From NCBI RefSeq assembly GCF_024730785.1, contig NZ_CP102830.1, positions 496,001 to 560,000 of the forward strand: a stretch of DNA of 64,000 nucleotides, in the 5' to 3' direction. Positions 1-9,426 of this stretch are shown here, in pieces; position 1 is the stretch's first letter; the number at the start of each line of letters is the position of its first letter. The translations under genes were made by a program, and so were the position numbers. The stretch is from Pseudomonas sp. LS44 (lineage in GTDB: Bacteria > Pseudomonadota > Gammaproteobacteria > Pseudomonadales > Pseudomonadaceae). The notes under the pieces are model-generated. The model was not told the DNA's origin and searched no databases. It worked only from the letters and a program-made list of their open reading frames with translations.

Positions 1-329
1 TTGCCGGTGATGATCAGTGAGGCGTCCTTGTTGGCGACCGCCAGCATGGCTTCCAGGCGACTCAGCGAGCGATCGGTGCGCCACTCTTTGGCCAACTCGA
101 CGGCGGCACGCACCAGGTGGCCCTGGTGTTTCTCCAGCTGACCTTCAAAGCGCTCGAACAGCGTGAAGGCATCCGCGGTGGCGCCAGCGAAGCCGGCGAT
201 TACCTGGCCGTGGTAGAGGCGCCGGACTTTCTTGGCGTTGCCTTTCATCACGGTGTTGCCGAGGGAAACTTGGCCGTCGCCGCCCATGACGACTTTGCCT
301 TGGCGGCGGACTGAAACGATGGTGGTCAA
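1..329 (-). CDS. hslV: ATP-dependent protease HslV, proteolytic subunit (N-terminal 109 residues; 3' end outside window)
   Basis: HslV is the N-terminal-nucleophile peptidase that stacks with the HslU ATPase to degrade unfolded cytoplasmic proteins. The reading frame begins [18 protein letters not shown], which is typical HslV; the Thr after the initiator is the catalytic nucleophile. The start is a TTG at 327-329, chosen because GGAG lies 9 bases upstream on the minus strand (339-342) and because the mature enzyme must begin with this Thr. A GTG a few codons further upstream is in frame but would bury the Thr. The gene runs off the left edge; hslU would be expected next. It follows the FtsN-type gene on the same strand. 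Confidence 0.96.
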   Translation of the reverse strand, partial: MTTIVSVRRQGKVVMGGDGQVSLGNTVMKGNAKKVRRLYHGQVIAGFAGATADAFTLFERFEGQLEKHQGHLVRAAVELAKEWRTDRSLSRLEAMLAVANKDASLIITG

Positions 330-430
330 GAGGTGGATCTCCACGCTACGGGGCGAAATGCCCTAATGAAGAACCATATGGGGGAGTTTTTCCGGCATTT
401 CAACCGGCCGCTTAGTCGTGCGGCTGTAAC

Positions 431-557
431 GTAGGTTGGGCTGAGGTGCGCAGCACCGATGCCCAACGGGCGGTTTGGGTGACGAGTTGGGGTAGGGTTG
501 GTATCGCTCGTTGGGCATCGCTGCGCTCAGCACCAACCTACCCCGGCGCCAACCTAC
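431..557. repeat. Dispersed palindromic intergenic repeat, compound copy
   Basis: The gap between hslV and the SPOR gene is filled by arms that begin GTAGGTTGGGC and end CCAACCTAC, with inner segments such as GAGCGCAGCGATGCCCAAC on the opposite strand. At least three half-units in alternating orientation are visible. Similar units occur at 26475, 39804, 43091, 43151 and 59015. No coding capacity is evident. Confidence 0.75.
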
Positions 558-561
558 GCCG

Positions 562-1245
562 TCAGCGCGCCTGCCGCTGTTGCAGCAGCAGATTGCTGAA
601 GCCGCTCCCGGCCAACTGCTTCTGCGCCTTGGTGAGCTGCTCGCGGTTGCTGAACGGGCCGACCAGCACGCGGTACCAGGTCTCGTCGCGCACCATGCCC
701 GATTCCAGTTGCACGCTTTGGCCCAGCAGGGCGATCTGCGCGCGGACCTTCTCGGCATCCGGCTGCTTGCGGAACGAGCCGGCCTGCAGGAAGAACTGCG
801 TGCTGGCGGCCTTGACCGCGACGGGCAGGGGCGGCGGCGTTTCGCCTTTGAGCGCGGCTTCGGCGCGCGCTGCATCGGCCTTGGCCAGTTCCTGTGGTGT
901 GGGCGGCGGCGGAGTCTGCTCGGGCACCGCGTCCGGCGGCACGATCACTTCGGACTCCGGCAGCAAGGTATAGAAGTCGTATTTCGGCTTCACCTGGGCG
1001 GGCGGCGTGACGCTCGGCGTGGCGCTGGGCGATTTTCCCGGCTGCTTGGCGCTGCCGGACTGCGCGGTTTCCGGTTTGCTGCGCTGGATGTCGTCGCGAC
1101 CCGGTTCGAGCTTGGTCAGCAACACCAGGAACGCGCCGATCGCCAGTCCGCAGGCCAGCCACACCCAGCCCGGGACGGATTTCTTTGCAGAAGCCTGATA
1201 GCGGCTGGCGCCGCGCTTGGGAGCCGCTTTCTTTTTCGTTGCCAT
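562..1245 (-). CDS. ftsN: FtsN-type SPOR-domain cell division protein
   Basis: The 227-residue protein has the bitopic FtsN layout: a basic cytoplasmic N-terminus (residues 1-25, rich in Lys), one membrane helix at about 26-43 (VPGWVWLACGLAIGAFLVLL), a Pro-rich periplasmic linker at about 60-145, and a C-terminal SPOR domain at about 148-224 that binds denuded septal glycan. Only 6 bases separate it from argS upstream, and hslV follows, so argS, this gene and hslV are probably cotranscribed. The same argS-SPOR-hslVU order is found in P. aeruginosa. The FtsN assignment rests on architecture and position; the short essential activating motif of FtsN was not identified, so a generic SPOR protein remains possible. 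Confidence 0.8.
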   Translation of the reverse strand: MATKKKAAPKRGASRYQASAKKSVPGWVWLACGLAIGAFLVLLTKLEPGRDDIQRSKPETAQSGSAKQPGKSPSATPSVTPPAQVKPKYDFYTLLPESEVIVPPDAVPEQTPPPPTPQELAKADAARAEAALKGETPPPLPVAVKAASTQFFLQAGSFRKQPDAEKVRAQIALLGQSVQLESGMVRDETWYRVLVGPFSNREQLTKAQKQLAGSGFSNLLLQQRQAR

Positions 1246-1251
1246 AGTCCG

Positions 1252-3051
<1,800 letters not shown>

Positions 3052-3114
3052 TTATCCGTGGCCATCCCAGGCTTGCCAACCGCTGTGGCAGCGCGCCGCC
3101 GGAAGGTTGAGAGC

Positions 3115-5349
3115 TTAGAACAGGTCGATCGGGTCGACATCCAGCGACCAGCGCACCGAGCGACCGCTGGGCAGTTGCTCCAAGGTCAGCAGCCAACTGG
3201 CCAGCAGACGGTGTAGCGGCGCGCGGGCATTGGCCTGCAGCAGCAGTTGCGCGCGGTAGCGCCCGGCGCGGCGCTCCATCGGCGCCGGCACCGGACCAAG
3301 CAGTTCGATGCCGCTGAGCCGCAATTGGTTGAGCAATTGTTCGGCGAGGCCGCACGCTTCGTCGAGAAAGCTCTCGGCCTGCCCGGGCTTGTGTGCTTCG
3401 GCGCGCAGCAGGGCGAGGTGGGCGAACGGCGGCAGGCCGGCGGAGCGGCGCTCGGCCAGGGCTTGCTCGGCGAAGGCGAAATAGCCCTGCTCGGTGAGCT
3501 GCACGAGTAACGGATGGTCGGCCAAGTGGGTCTGGATGATCACCTTGCCGGGCTCTTCGGCGCGCCCAGCCCGTCCGGCGACCTGGACGATCAACTGCGC
3601 CATGCGCTCGCTGGCGCGGAAGTCGGCGGAGAACAGGCCGCCATCGGCATCGAGGATCGCCACCAGCGTCACCCGCGGGAAATGGTGACCCTTGGCGAGC
3701 ATCTGCGTGCCGATCAGGATGCACGGCTCACCGCGCTGGATGGTGGCGAACAATTGGTTCATCGCATCCTTGCGTGAGGTGCTGTCGCGGTCGACACGCA
3801 ACACCGGGACGTTCGGGAAAAGGATTTCCAGGCGCTCTTCGGCGCGCTCGGTGCCGGCGCCTACCGGGCGCAGATCGAGTTTGTTGCACTGCGGGCAGCT
3901 GTGCGGCCGCCGCTCGGCGTAACCGCAGTGATGGCAGCGCAGTTCGTTGCTGCGCTGGTGCACGGTCATCCGCGCATCGCAGCGCGGGCAGCCGGACAGC
4001 CAGCCGCAGTCGTGACACAACAAGGTCGGTGCGAAGCCGCGCCGGTTGAGGAACACCAGCACTTGCTGCCCGGCCTCGAGGGTCTGGGCGATTGCTTGCT
4101 GCAGGGGCGGCGACATGCCCGAGTCGAGCGGCCGGCTTTTCACGTCCAGACGCAGGAAGCGCGGTTGCTGGGCGCCGCCGGCACGCTGGGTCAGCTTGAG
4201 CAGCGCATAGCGTCCGGCGTGAGCGTTGTGCAGGCTTTCCAGCGAGGGGGTCGCCGAGCCGAGGACGATCGGCACGTTGTCCTGCCGCGCGCGCACCAAG
4301 GCCAGATCGCGGGCGTGGTAGCGCAGGCCTTCCTGCTGTTTATAGGAAGCGTCGTGTTCCTCGTCGACGATGATCAGCCCCGGATTGCACATCGGGGTGA
4401 ACAGCGCCGAGCGGGTGCCGATGATGATATCGGCCTCGCCGTCGCGCGCGGCGAGCCAGGCATCCAGGCGCTCGCGGTCGTTGACGTTGGAATGCAGCAG
4501 GGCGATGCGCGCATTGAAGCGCTTCTCGAAGCGCGCCAGGGTCTGCGGGCCGAGGTTGATTTCCGGAATCAACACCAGCGCCTGCTTGCCGGCTTCCAGG
4601 GTTTCGCGGATCAGCTGCAGGTACACCTCGGTCTTGCCGCTGCCGGTCACTCCGGCGAGCAGGAAGGCGTTGAAGCGGCCGAAGCTGGCGCGGATCGCCG
4701 TGGCGGCGCTGGCTTGCTCGGGGTTCAGCGGCAGTTCCGGCTGCGCCAGCCAGTGCGTCGGTGGCTCGCTGCGCGCATGCCGGCGCACCTCGACGCGCAG
4801 CAGGCCTTTTTCATGCAGCAATTGCAGGCTGTCGCGGTTGAGCTGCAGCTGGCTGAGTAACTGATGGGGCACGCCATGCGGATGTTGCGCGATGGTCGCC
4901 AGCGCCTGGCGCTGGCGCGGCGCACGGCTCAGGCGTGGATCGTCGAGCTGGGCGCCGTCGCTGACATGCCAGAAGCGTTCCTGGCGGGCCTCGGCCGGTT
5001 CACCCTGACGCAGCAGCACCGGCAGCGCCCAGCTCAAAGTATCGCCGAGGCTGTGCTGGTAATACTGCGCGGTCCACAGGCACAGCTTGAACAGCGCCGG
5101 CGGCAGCGGCGCGCGCGCATCGAGCAATTGCAAGGCTGGCTTGAGCTTGGCGGCGGGTACGTCGCTGCGCTCGTCGAGCTCGATCAGGATGCCGATCATT
5201 TCGCGGCGGCCAAACGGCACGCGCAGGCGCATCCCCGGCTGCAGTTGGCCGCGCGAGATGCCGGGCGGCGCACGGTAGTCGAACAGCCGGCGCAGCGGCG
5301 AGGGCAGGGCGAGGCGTAGAATGAGCTCGCGCGGATTAGCGTCGGGCAC
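3115..5349 (-). CDS. priA: Primosomal replication helicase PriA
   Basis: PriA is a superfamily 2 3'-5' helicase that recognises stalled forks and starts loading of DnaB for replication restart. In the 744-residue product are the Walker A (GVTGSGKTEVYL), the DEEH box (VDEEHDASYKQQEG), the zinc-binding cysteine cluster (CHDCGWLSGCPRCDARM and CHHCGYAERRPHSCPQC), and helicase C motifs ending in QVAGRAGRAEEPGKV. I chose the GTG at 5347-5349: it has GGAG 7 bases upstream and gives VPDANPRELILRLALPSPL, the usual PriA N-terminus. A longer frame with no recognisable homology extends to 5430. Divergent from rpmE. Confidence 0.96.
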   Translation of the reverse strand: MPDANPRELILRLALPSPLRRLFDYRAPPGISRGQLQPGMRLRVPFGRREMIGILIELDERSDVPAAKLKPALQLLDARAPLPPALFKLCLWTAQYYQHSLGDTLSWALPVLLRQGEPAEARQERFWHVSDGAQLDDPRLSRAPRQRQALATIAQHPHGVPHQLLSQLQLNRDSLQLLHEKGLLRVEVRRHARSEPPTHWLAQPELPLNPEQASAATAIRASFGRFNAFLLAGVTGSGKTEVYLQLIRETLEAGKQALVLIPEINLGPQTLARFEKRFNARIALLHSNVNDRERLDAWLAARDGEADIIIGTRSALFTPMCNPGLIIVDEEHDASYKQQEGLRYHARDLALVRARQDNVPIVLGSATPSLESLHNAHAGRYALLKLTQRAGGAQQPRFLRLDVKSRPLDSGMSPPLQQAIAQTLEAGQQVLVFLNRRGFAPTLLCHDCGWLSGCPRCDARMTVHQRSNELRCHHCGYAERRPHSCPQCNKLDLRPVGAGTERAEERLEILFPNVPVLRVDRDSTSRKDAMNQLFATIQRGEPCILIGTQMLAKGHHFPRVTLVAILDADGGLFSADFRASERMAQLIVQVAGRAGRAEEPGKVIIQTHLADHPLLVQLTEQGYFAFAEQALAERRSAGLPPFAHLALLRAEAHKPGQAESFLDEACGLAEQLLNQLRLSGIELLGPVPAPMERRAGRYRAQLLLQANARAPLHRLLASWLLTLEQLPSGRSVRWSLDVDPIDLF

Positions 5350-5416
5350 GCGGTGACTCCAGAAGGGACGCGCGATCTTAGCATGGCCGAACGCGACGAC
5401 CGGCGCAGTGCCCGGC

Positions 5417-5444
5417 TTGCGTCGCGGCAATGCTCTGGTATTAT
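5417..5444 (+). promoter_or_regulatory. Candidate sigma70 promoter of rpmE
   Basis: TTGCGT at 5417-5422 and TATTAT at 5439-5444 are separated by 16 bases. The -10 matches consensus in five of six positions. It lies about 70 bases before the rpmE start, in the divergent gap with priA. Confidence 0.5.
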
Positions 5445-5515
5445 CCGCCGCCTAATTGCGTGCGGTACCCGACAATGGTGTCGAGTGGCGGCATGCCAGT
5501 CCTGAGGAATGCACC

Positions 5516-5728
5516 ATGAAAGCCGATATTCATCCGAATTACGTCGCGATCGAAGCTACCTGCAGCTGCGGTAACGTGATCAAGACCCGCTCCACCCTGG
5601 GCAAGAGCCTGAGCCTCGACGTCTGCTCCGAGTGCCACCCGTTCTACACCGGCAAGCAGAAGATGCTCGACACCGGTGGCCGTGTTGACCGCTTCAAGCA
5701 GCGTTTCGGCGCCTTCGGCGCTAAGTAA
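5516..5728 (+). CDS. rpmE: 50S ribosomal protein L31, zinc-binding form
   Basis: The 70-residue product [20 protein letters not shown] is ribosomal protein L31 of the C+ type, with the zinc ligands Cys16, Cys18, Cys37 and Cys40. Zinc-containing L31 is commonly replaced by a zinc-free paralogue under zinc limitation; no such paralogue is in this window. I prefer the ATG at 5516 (GAGG about 8 bases upstream) to an upstream in-frame ATG at 5456, which would add 20 residues absent from the family. A hairpin terminator follows at 5773-5803. Confidence 0.98.
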   Translation: MKADIHPNYVAIEATCSCGNVIKTRSTLGKSLSLDVCSECHPFYTGKQKMLDTGGRVDRFKQRFGAFGAK

Positions 5729-5751
5729 GCCGAATAAGCCGAGAAGGCCCG

Positions 5752-6552
5752 ATGGGTTTTCCCGTGCTGTTGAAAAAGGCGTCCCTAGTGGGCGCCTTTT
5801 TTGTTTCTATCGTTCTGTGGTCGTCGTCCTGGGCGGCCTGCCCGCTGCCGGGTGAGCTGCCCAGCTTCGCGGTTCAGCGAGTGGTCGATGGCGACACGCT
5901 GAAGCTCAGCGATGGGCGCAGCGTGCGCCTGATCGGAGTGAATGCCCCCGAGCTGGCGCATCACGGACGCACCACCGAGCCTTTCGCCGAGGCGGCGCGT
6001 CGGCAGCTGCAGGCGCTGGTAGACGGCAATCAGCAGCGCGTTAGCCTGCGCGTCGGCGAGCAGCCGCGCGATCATTACGGGCGCACCCTGGCGCATGCCT
6101 ACGATGCGCGCGGGCGCAATTTCGAGGCCGCGTTGCTTGAGGCCGGGCTGGCTTACCAAGTCGCCGTGGCGCCGAATGTCGCGCTGGTCGCCTGTCTGCG
6201 GGAAGCCGAGGCGCAGGGGCGACAGGCTGAGCGGGGGATCTGGCGGCAAGCGCCGCTGCGCAGTCCGCAGCAGCTCGAACAGGCGGGGTTCGCGTTGGTC
6301 CAGGCGCGGGTGCAGCGCGTCGAGCGCAATCACGGTGGGATCTGGCTGGAAATGGACGGCCCGCTGGTCCTGCATGTGGCACCGAAATTCCTTGATCGCT
6401 TCGATGCTCGCGCGCTGCAGGCGCTTGCCGGACGGCGTGTCGAGGCGCGGGGTTGGGTGATTGACCGCAGCCGAAAGGGCGGCGTAAAACCGAAACAGGC
6501 ACGCTGGATGCTGCCGTTGACTGATGGTGCGATGCTGGAGGTATTGCCGTGA
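5752..6552 (+). CDS. Secreted thermonuclease-family (SNase-like) nuclease
   Basis: The 266-residue protein has a signal peptide (LLKKASLVGAFFVSIVLW followed by SSSWA, about 6-28) and a staphylococcal-nuclease-like OB fold at about 40-165. Matching motifs are VVDGDTLKL, RLIGVNAPE and YGRTLAHAY, with the family's Asp, Arg and Glu residues. It is probably an envelope or extracellular Ca-dependent nuclease. The C-terminal 90 residues resemble no domain I recognise. The start is uncertain: ATG 5752 has GAGAAGG only 4 bases upstream; GTG 5764 is an alternative. The rpmE terminator hairpin lies inside its signal-peptide codons. It overlaps the next gene by 4 bases, suggesting coupling. Confidence 0.85.
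   Translation: MGFPVLLKKASLVGAFFVSIVLWSSSWAACPLPGELPSFAVQRVVDGDTLKLSDGRSVRLIGVNAPELAHHGRTTEPFAEAARRQLQALVDGNQQRVSLRVGEQPRDHYGRTLAHAYDARGRNFEAALLEAGLAYQVAVAPNVALVACLREAEAQGRQAERGIWRQAPLRSPQQLEQAGFALVQARVQRVERNHGGIWLEMDGPLVLHVAPKFLDRFDARALQALAGRRVEARGWVIDRSRKGGVKPKQARWMLPLTDGAMLEVLP
5773..5803 (+). terminator. Rho-independent terminator of rpmE, inside the nuclease signal-peptide codons
   Basis: AAAAAGGCGTCC, loop CTAGT and GGGCGCCTTTTTT form a 7-bp stem with one G-T pair, extended by A-T pairs and followed by a T-run. It sits 45 bases after the rpmE stop. Confidence 0.75.
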
Positions 6553-7985
6553 AGCTATCTGTGATGTCCCTGTTGCTGCTGGCGGTTGTTGGCCTTGCGG
6601 GCTGCGCCACCAACCCCGCCACCGGGGAAAGCAATTTCGTGATGATGAGCGAGCAACAGGAACTGGATCTGGGCGCGCGCGCCAATCAGGACATCGTCAA
6701 GCAATACCCGCGCTATGAAGACGCCAAGCTGCAAGCCTACGTGCAGCAGGTCGGCGAGCGGGTCGCCAAGCATAGCCACCGCAGCAATCTCAACTATGTG
6801 TTCACGGTGGTCGATGACGCTGACATCAATGCCTTCGCGTTGCCCGGTGGCTACATCTATATCCACCGCGGCTTGCTCGCCTATCTCAGCTCCGAGGCGG
6901 AATTGGCGGCAGTGCTCGGCCATGAAGTGGGGCATGTCACGGCGCGCCATAGCGTGCAGCAGCAGAGTCAGTCGATGGCCTGGAATGTCCTTGGTCAGGC
7001 CGTGGCGATCGGCACCGGCGTCGGCGCGGCGGGCGATCTGACCAATGTACTGGGGACTGCCATGGTGCGCGGTTATGGCCGTGACATGGAGCTGCAGGCT
7101 GATGGTTTGGGTGCGCAATATCTGGCGCGCAGTGGCTATGACCCGCAGGCGATGGTCGAAGTGGTCAAGGTCCTCAAGAGCCAGGAGGATTTCGCTCGCG
7201 ATCAAGCCGCCAAGCGTGGCGAGACGCAGCCGACTGGCGGCTATCACGGCGTGTTCGACACCCATCCGGATAACGACCGGCGCTTGCAGCAAGTCGTCGG
7301 CCCGGCCCGGGCGTTGGCGGGCGGCCGGCAGGAAACCAATCGTGAGGTCTTCCTTCAGCGCCTGGAGGGACTGCCTTTCGGCGATTCGCAATCGACCGGC
7401 ATACGCCGCGGGCAAAATTTCTACCACGCCGATCTGGGCTTTACTCTCAGCGTTCCGCCAGGTTGGTCGATGGACAATCGCCCCGATACGTTGGTCGGCC
7501 AGAGCGCCGACCGTCAGGCGCTGCTCGCCATGACCCTGGATCGCGCGGCGCAGACTCCCGAGGCGTTCTTGCGTGCGCGGTTGGGTGGTCGTCAACTTGC
7601 CCAGCCCGAGGCCTTGCAGCAAAACGGTTTGCAGGGCTACACCGGGGTGCTCGCCGGCCAGCCGGCGAGACGGGTTGCGGTGATTTTCAAGGATCGGCAC
7701 GCCTTCTTGTTCGTTGCTGCGGTGAAGAGTGGTGCGTCGCTGGAAAGTGAGGACGCGCACTTCCTGCAGACCATCAAGAGCTTCCGCTCGCTGCGCGCGG
7801 ATGAGCAAAAACTCGCGCAGCCGATGCGGTTGCATCTGGTCAAGGCTGGGGGCGGCAAAACCCTGGCGGATCTGGCGAAAAGCAGTCCGCTGCCAAAAGA
7901 CGCAGAAGTCACTTTGCGTCTGCTTAACCATCTCTATCCGAGCGGCGAACTACGCCCGGGTGACTGGCTTAAAGTGGTTCGTTAG
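6549..7985 (+). CDS. M48-family lipoprotein metalloprotease
   Basis: The 478-residue protein starts at GTG 6549, overlapping the nuclease stop by 4 bases. Residues 1-19 form a lipoprotein signal with lipobox LAGC (Cys19), so it is probably an outer-membrane lipoprotein facing the periplasm. The M48 peptidase domain (about 35-260) carries the zinc motif HEVGH at 125-129 and the downstream Glu ligand in MELQADGLG. The later part (about 285-478) is a second domain with a LysM-like end (LNHLYPSGELRPGDWLKVVR). Architecture resembles the BepA/LoiP group of envelope quality-control proteases, but there are no TPR repeats, so the closer relation is to LoiP/YggG-like proteins. Exact substrate unknown. 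Confidence 0.88.
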   Translation: MKLSVMSLLLLAVVGLAGCATNPATGESNFVMMSEQQELDLGARANQDIVKQYPRYEDAKLQAYVQQVGERVAKHSHRSNLNYVFTVVDDADINAFALPGGYIYIHRGLLAYLSSEAELAAVLGHEVGHVTARHSVQQQSQSMAWNVLGQAVAIGTGVGAAGDLTNVLGTAMVRGYGRDMELQADGLGAQYLARSGYDPQAMVEVVKVLKSQEDFARDQAAKRGETQPTGGYHGVFDTHPDNDRRLQQVVGPARALAGGRQETNREVFLQRLEGLPFGDSQSTGIRRGQNFYHADLGFTLSVPPGWSMDNRPDTLVGQSADRQALLAMTLDRAAQTPEAFLRARLGGRQLAQPEALQQNGLQGYTGVLAGQPARRVAVIFKDRHAFLFVAAVKSGASLESEDAHFLQTIKSFRSLRADEQKLAQPMRLHLVKAGGGKTLADLAKSSPLPKDAEVTLRLLNHLYPSGELRPGDWLKVVR

Positions 7986-8013
7986 GGCTATTGACTTGGC
8001 GGCCTGATCTGTC

Positions 8014-8042
8014 TTGTCGGCCTCTGGCATCTTGCGTATGCT
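8014..8042 (+). promoter_or_regulatory. Candidate sigma70 promoter of maeB
   Basis: TTGTCG (8014-8019) and TATGCT (8037-8042) with a 17-base spacer. It lies about 50 bases before the maeB start and inside the longest possible reading frame, which argues for the later start codon. Confidence 0.4.
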
Positions 8043-8088
8043 CGGCCGCCTGTTTGTTTCAACAGCACAAAAAAGCGGGATTGCCATT

Positions 8089-9357
8089 ATGTCTGATCTG
8101 AAAACTGCCGCTCTCGACTATCACGCTCACCCGCGCCCGGGGAAGCTGAGCGTCGAGCTGACCAAACCCACCGCCACTGCCCGTGATCTGTCGCTGGCCT
8201 ATAGCCCGGGTGTGGCTGAACCGGTACGTGAAATTGCTCGCGACCCCGAGCTGGCCTTCAAGTACACGGGCAAGGGTAATCTGGTTGCAGTGATTTCCGA
8301 TGGCACTGCGATTCTTGGTCTCGGCAATCTCGGCCCGCTGGCCTCCAAGCCAGTTATGGAAGGCAAGGGCGTGCTGTTCAAGCGTTTCGCCGGTGTCGAC
8401 GTGTTCGATATCGAAGTCGACGCCGAGAGCCCGCAAGCGTTCATCGATACGGTCAAGCGCATCTCCATTACCTTCGGTGGCATCAATCTGGAAGACATCA
8501 AGGCGCCGGAGTGCTTCGAGATTGAGCGTGCGCTGATTGAGCAGTGCGATATCCCGGTGTTCCACGATGACCAGCACGGTACGGCGATCGTTACTGCGGC
8601 CGGCATGCTCAATGCGCTGGAAATCGTCGGCAAGCCGCTGGCCGATGCCAAGGTGGTTTGCCTGGGCGCTGGCGCCGCAGCGATCTCCTGCATGAAGTTG
8701 CTGGTCAGCATGGGCGCGAGCATCGAAAACATCTTTATGGTCGACCGCAAGGGCGTAATCCACGCCGGCCGCGACGATCTCAATCAGTACAAGGCGGTGT
8801 TCGCCCACGAAACCGACAAGCGCACCCTGGCCGATGCGCTCGACGGTGCCGACGTATTCGTCGGCCTGTCCGGGGCCAACCTGCTGAGCGCCGAGAACCT
8901 GCAGCGCATGGCGGCCGATCCGATCGTCTTCGCCTGCTCGAACCCGGACCCGGAAATCAAGCCGGAGCTGGCTCGTGCAACCCGCAGCGACGTGATCATG
9001 GCCACCGGCCGTTCGGATTACCCGAACCAGGTCAACAACGTGCTGGGCTTCCCCTTCATCTTCCGCGGCGCGCTGGATGTGCGTGCGACGCGTATCAATG
9101 AGGAGATGAAAATCGCCGCCGCCCTGGCGCTGCGTGACCTGGCCAAGCAGCCGGTACCGCAGGAGGTTTGCGATGCCTACGGTGGCATTAAGTTGGAGTT
9201 TGGTCGCGAATACATCATCCCTAAACCGATGGATGTTCGCTTGATCAACGTGGTGTGCGATGCGGTCGCCAAAGCCGCTATCGAAAGTGGCGTGGCGACG
9301 TTGCCGTACCCTGCGCACTATCCGTTGAGCTCGGTGGACGATGTGTTCAAGGGTTAA
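8089..9357 (+). CDS. maeB: Malic enzyme, NADP-dependent type
   Basis: Oxidative decarboxylation of malate to pyruvate, supplying NADPH and pyruvate. The 422-residue product has the N-terminal malic domain (SLAYSPGVAEPVREIA, then DGTAILGLGNLGPLASKPVMEGK and FHDDQHGTAIV) and a Rossmann NAD(P) domain (VCLGAGAAAISCMKLL). It is the short malic enzyme without the C-terminal phosphotransacetylase-like domain of E. coli MaeB. I use ATG 8089, which gives MSDLKTAALDYHAHPRPGKL; a frame from 8014 runs through the probable promoter. A strong bidirectional terminator follows. Alone on the plus strand, convergent with the PBP1A gene. Confidence 0.95.
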   Translation: MSDLKTAALDYHAHPRPGKLSVELTKPTATARDLSLAYSPGVAEPVREIARDPELAFKYTGKGNLVAVISDGTAILGLGNLGPLASKPVMEGKGVLFKRFAGVDVFDIEVDAESPQAFIDTVKRISITFGGINLEDIKAPECFEIERALIEQCDIPVFHDDQHGTAIVTAAGMLNALEIVGKPLADAKVVCLGAGAAAISCMKLLVSMGASIENIFMVDRKGVIHAGRDDLNQYKAVFAHETDKRTLADALDGADVFVGLSGANLLSAENLQRMAADPIVFACSNPDPEIKPELARATRSDVIMATGRSDYPNQVNNVLGFPFIFRGALDVRATRINEEMKIAAALALRDLAKQPVPQEVCDAYGGIKLEFGREYIIPKPMDVRLINVVCDAVAKAAIESGVATLPYPAHYPLSSVDDVFKG

Positions 9358-9374
9358 GCTGTTGAGCTGATCAA

Positions 9375-9407
9375 TAAAAAAGCCCCGCGAATGCTGGGCT
9401 TTTTTAT
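9375..9407. terminator. Bidirectional terminator between maeB and the PBP1A gene
   Basis: AAAAAAGCCC, loop, GGGCTTTTTT: a 4-bp G/C stem extended by six A-T pairs, giving a T-run on both strands between two convergent genes. Confidence 0.8.
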
Positions 9408-9426
9408 TGGCGACGATTCCGCGCGG

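Noticed and set aside
8014..8088. N-terminal extension of malic enzyme
   Set aside because: The extra 25 residues have no family match and overlap the likely promoter; ATG 8089 fits the family length.
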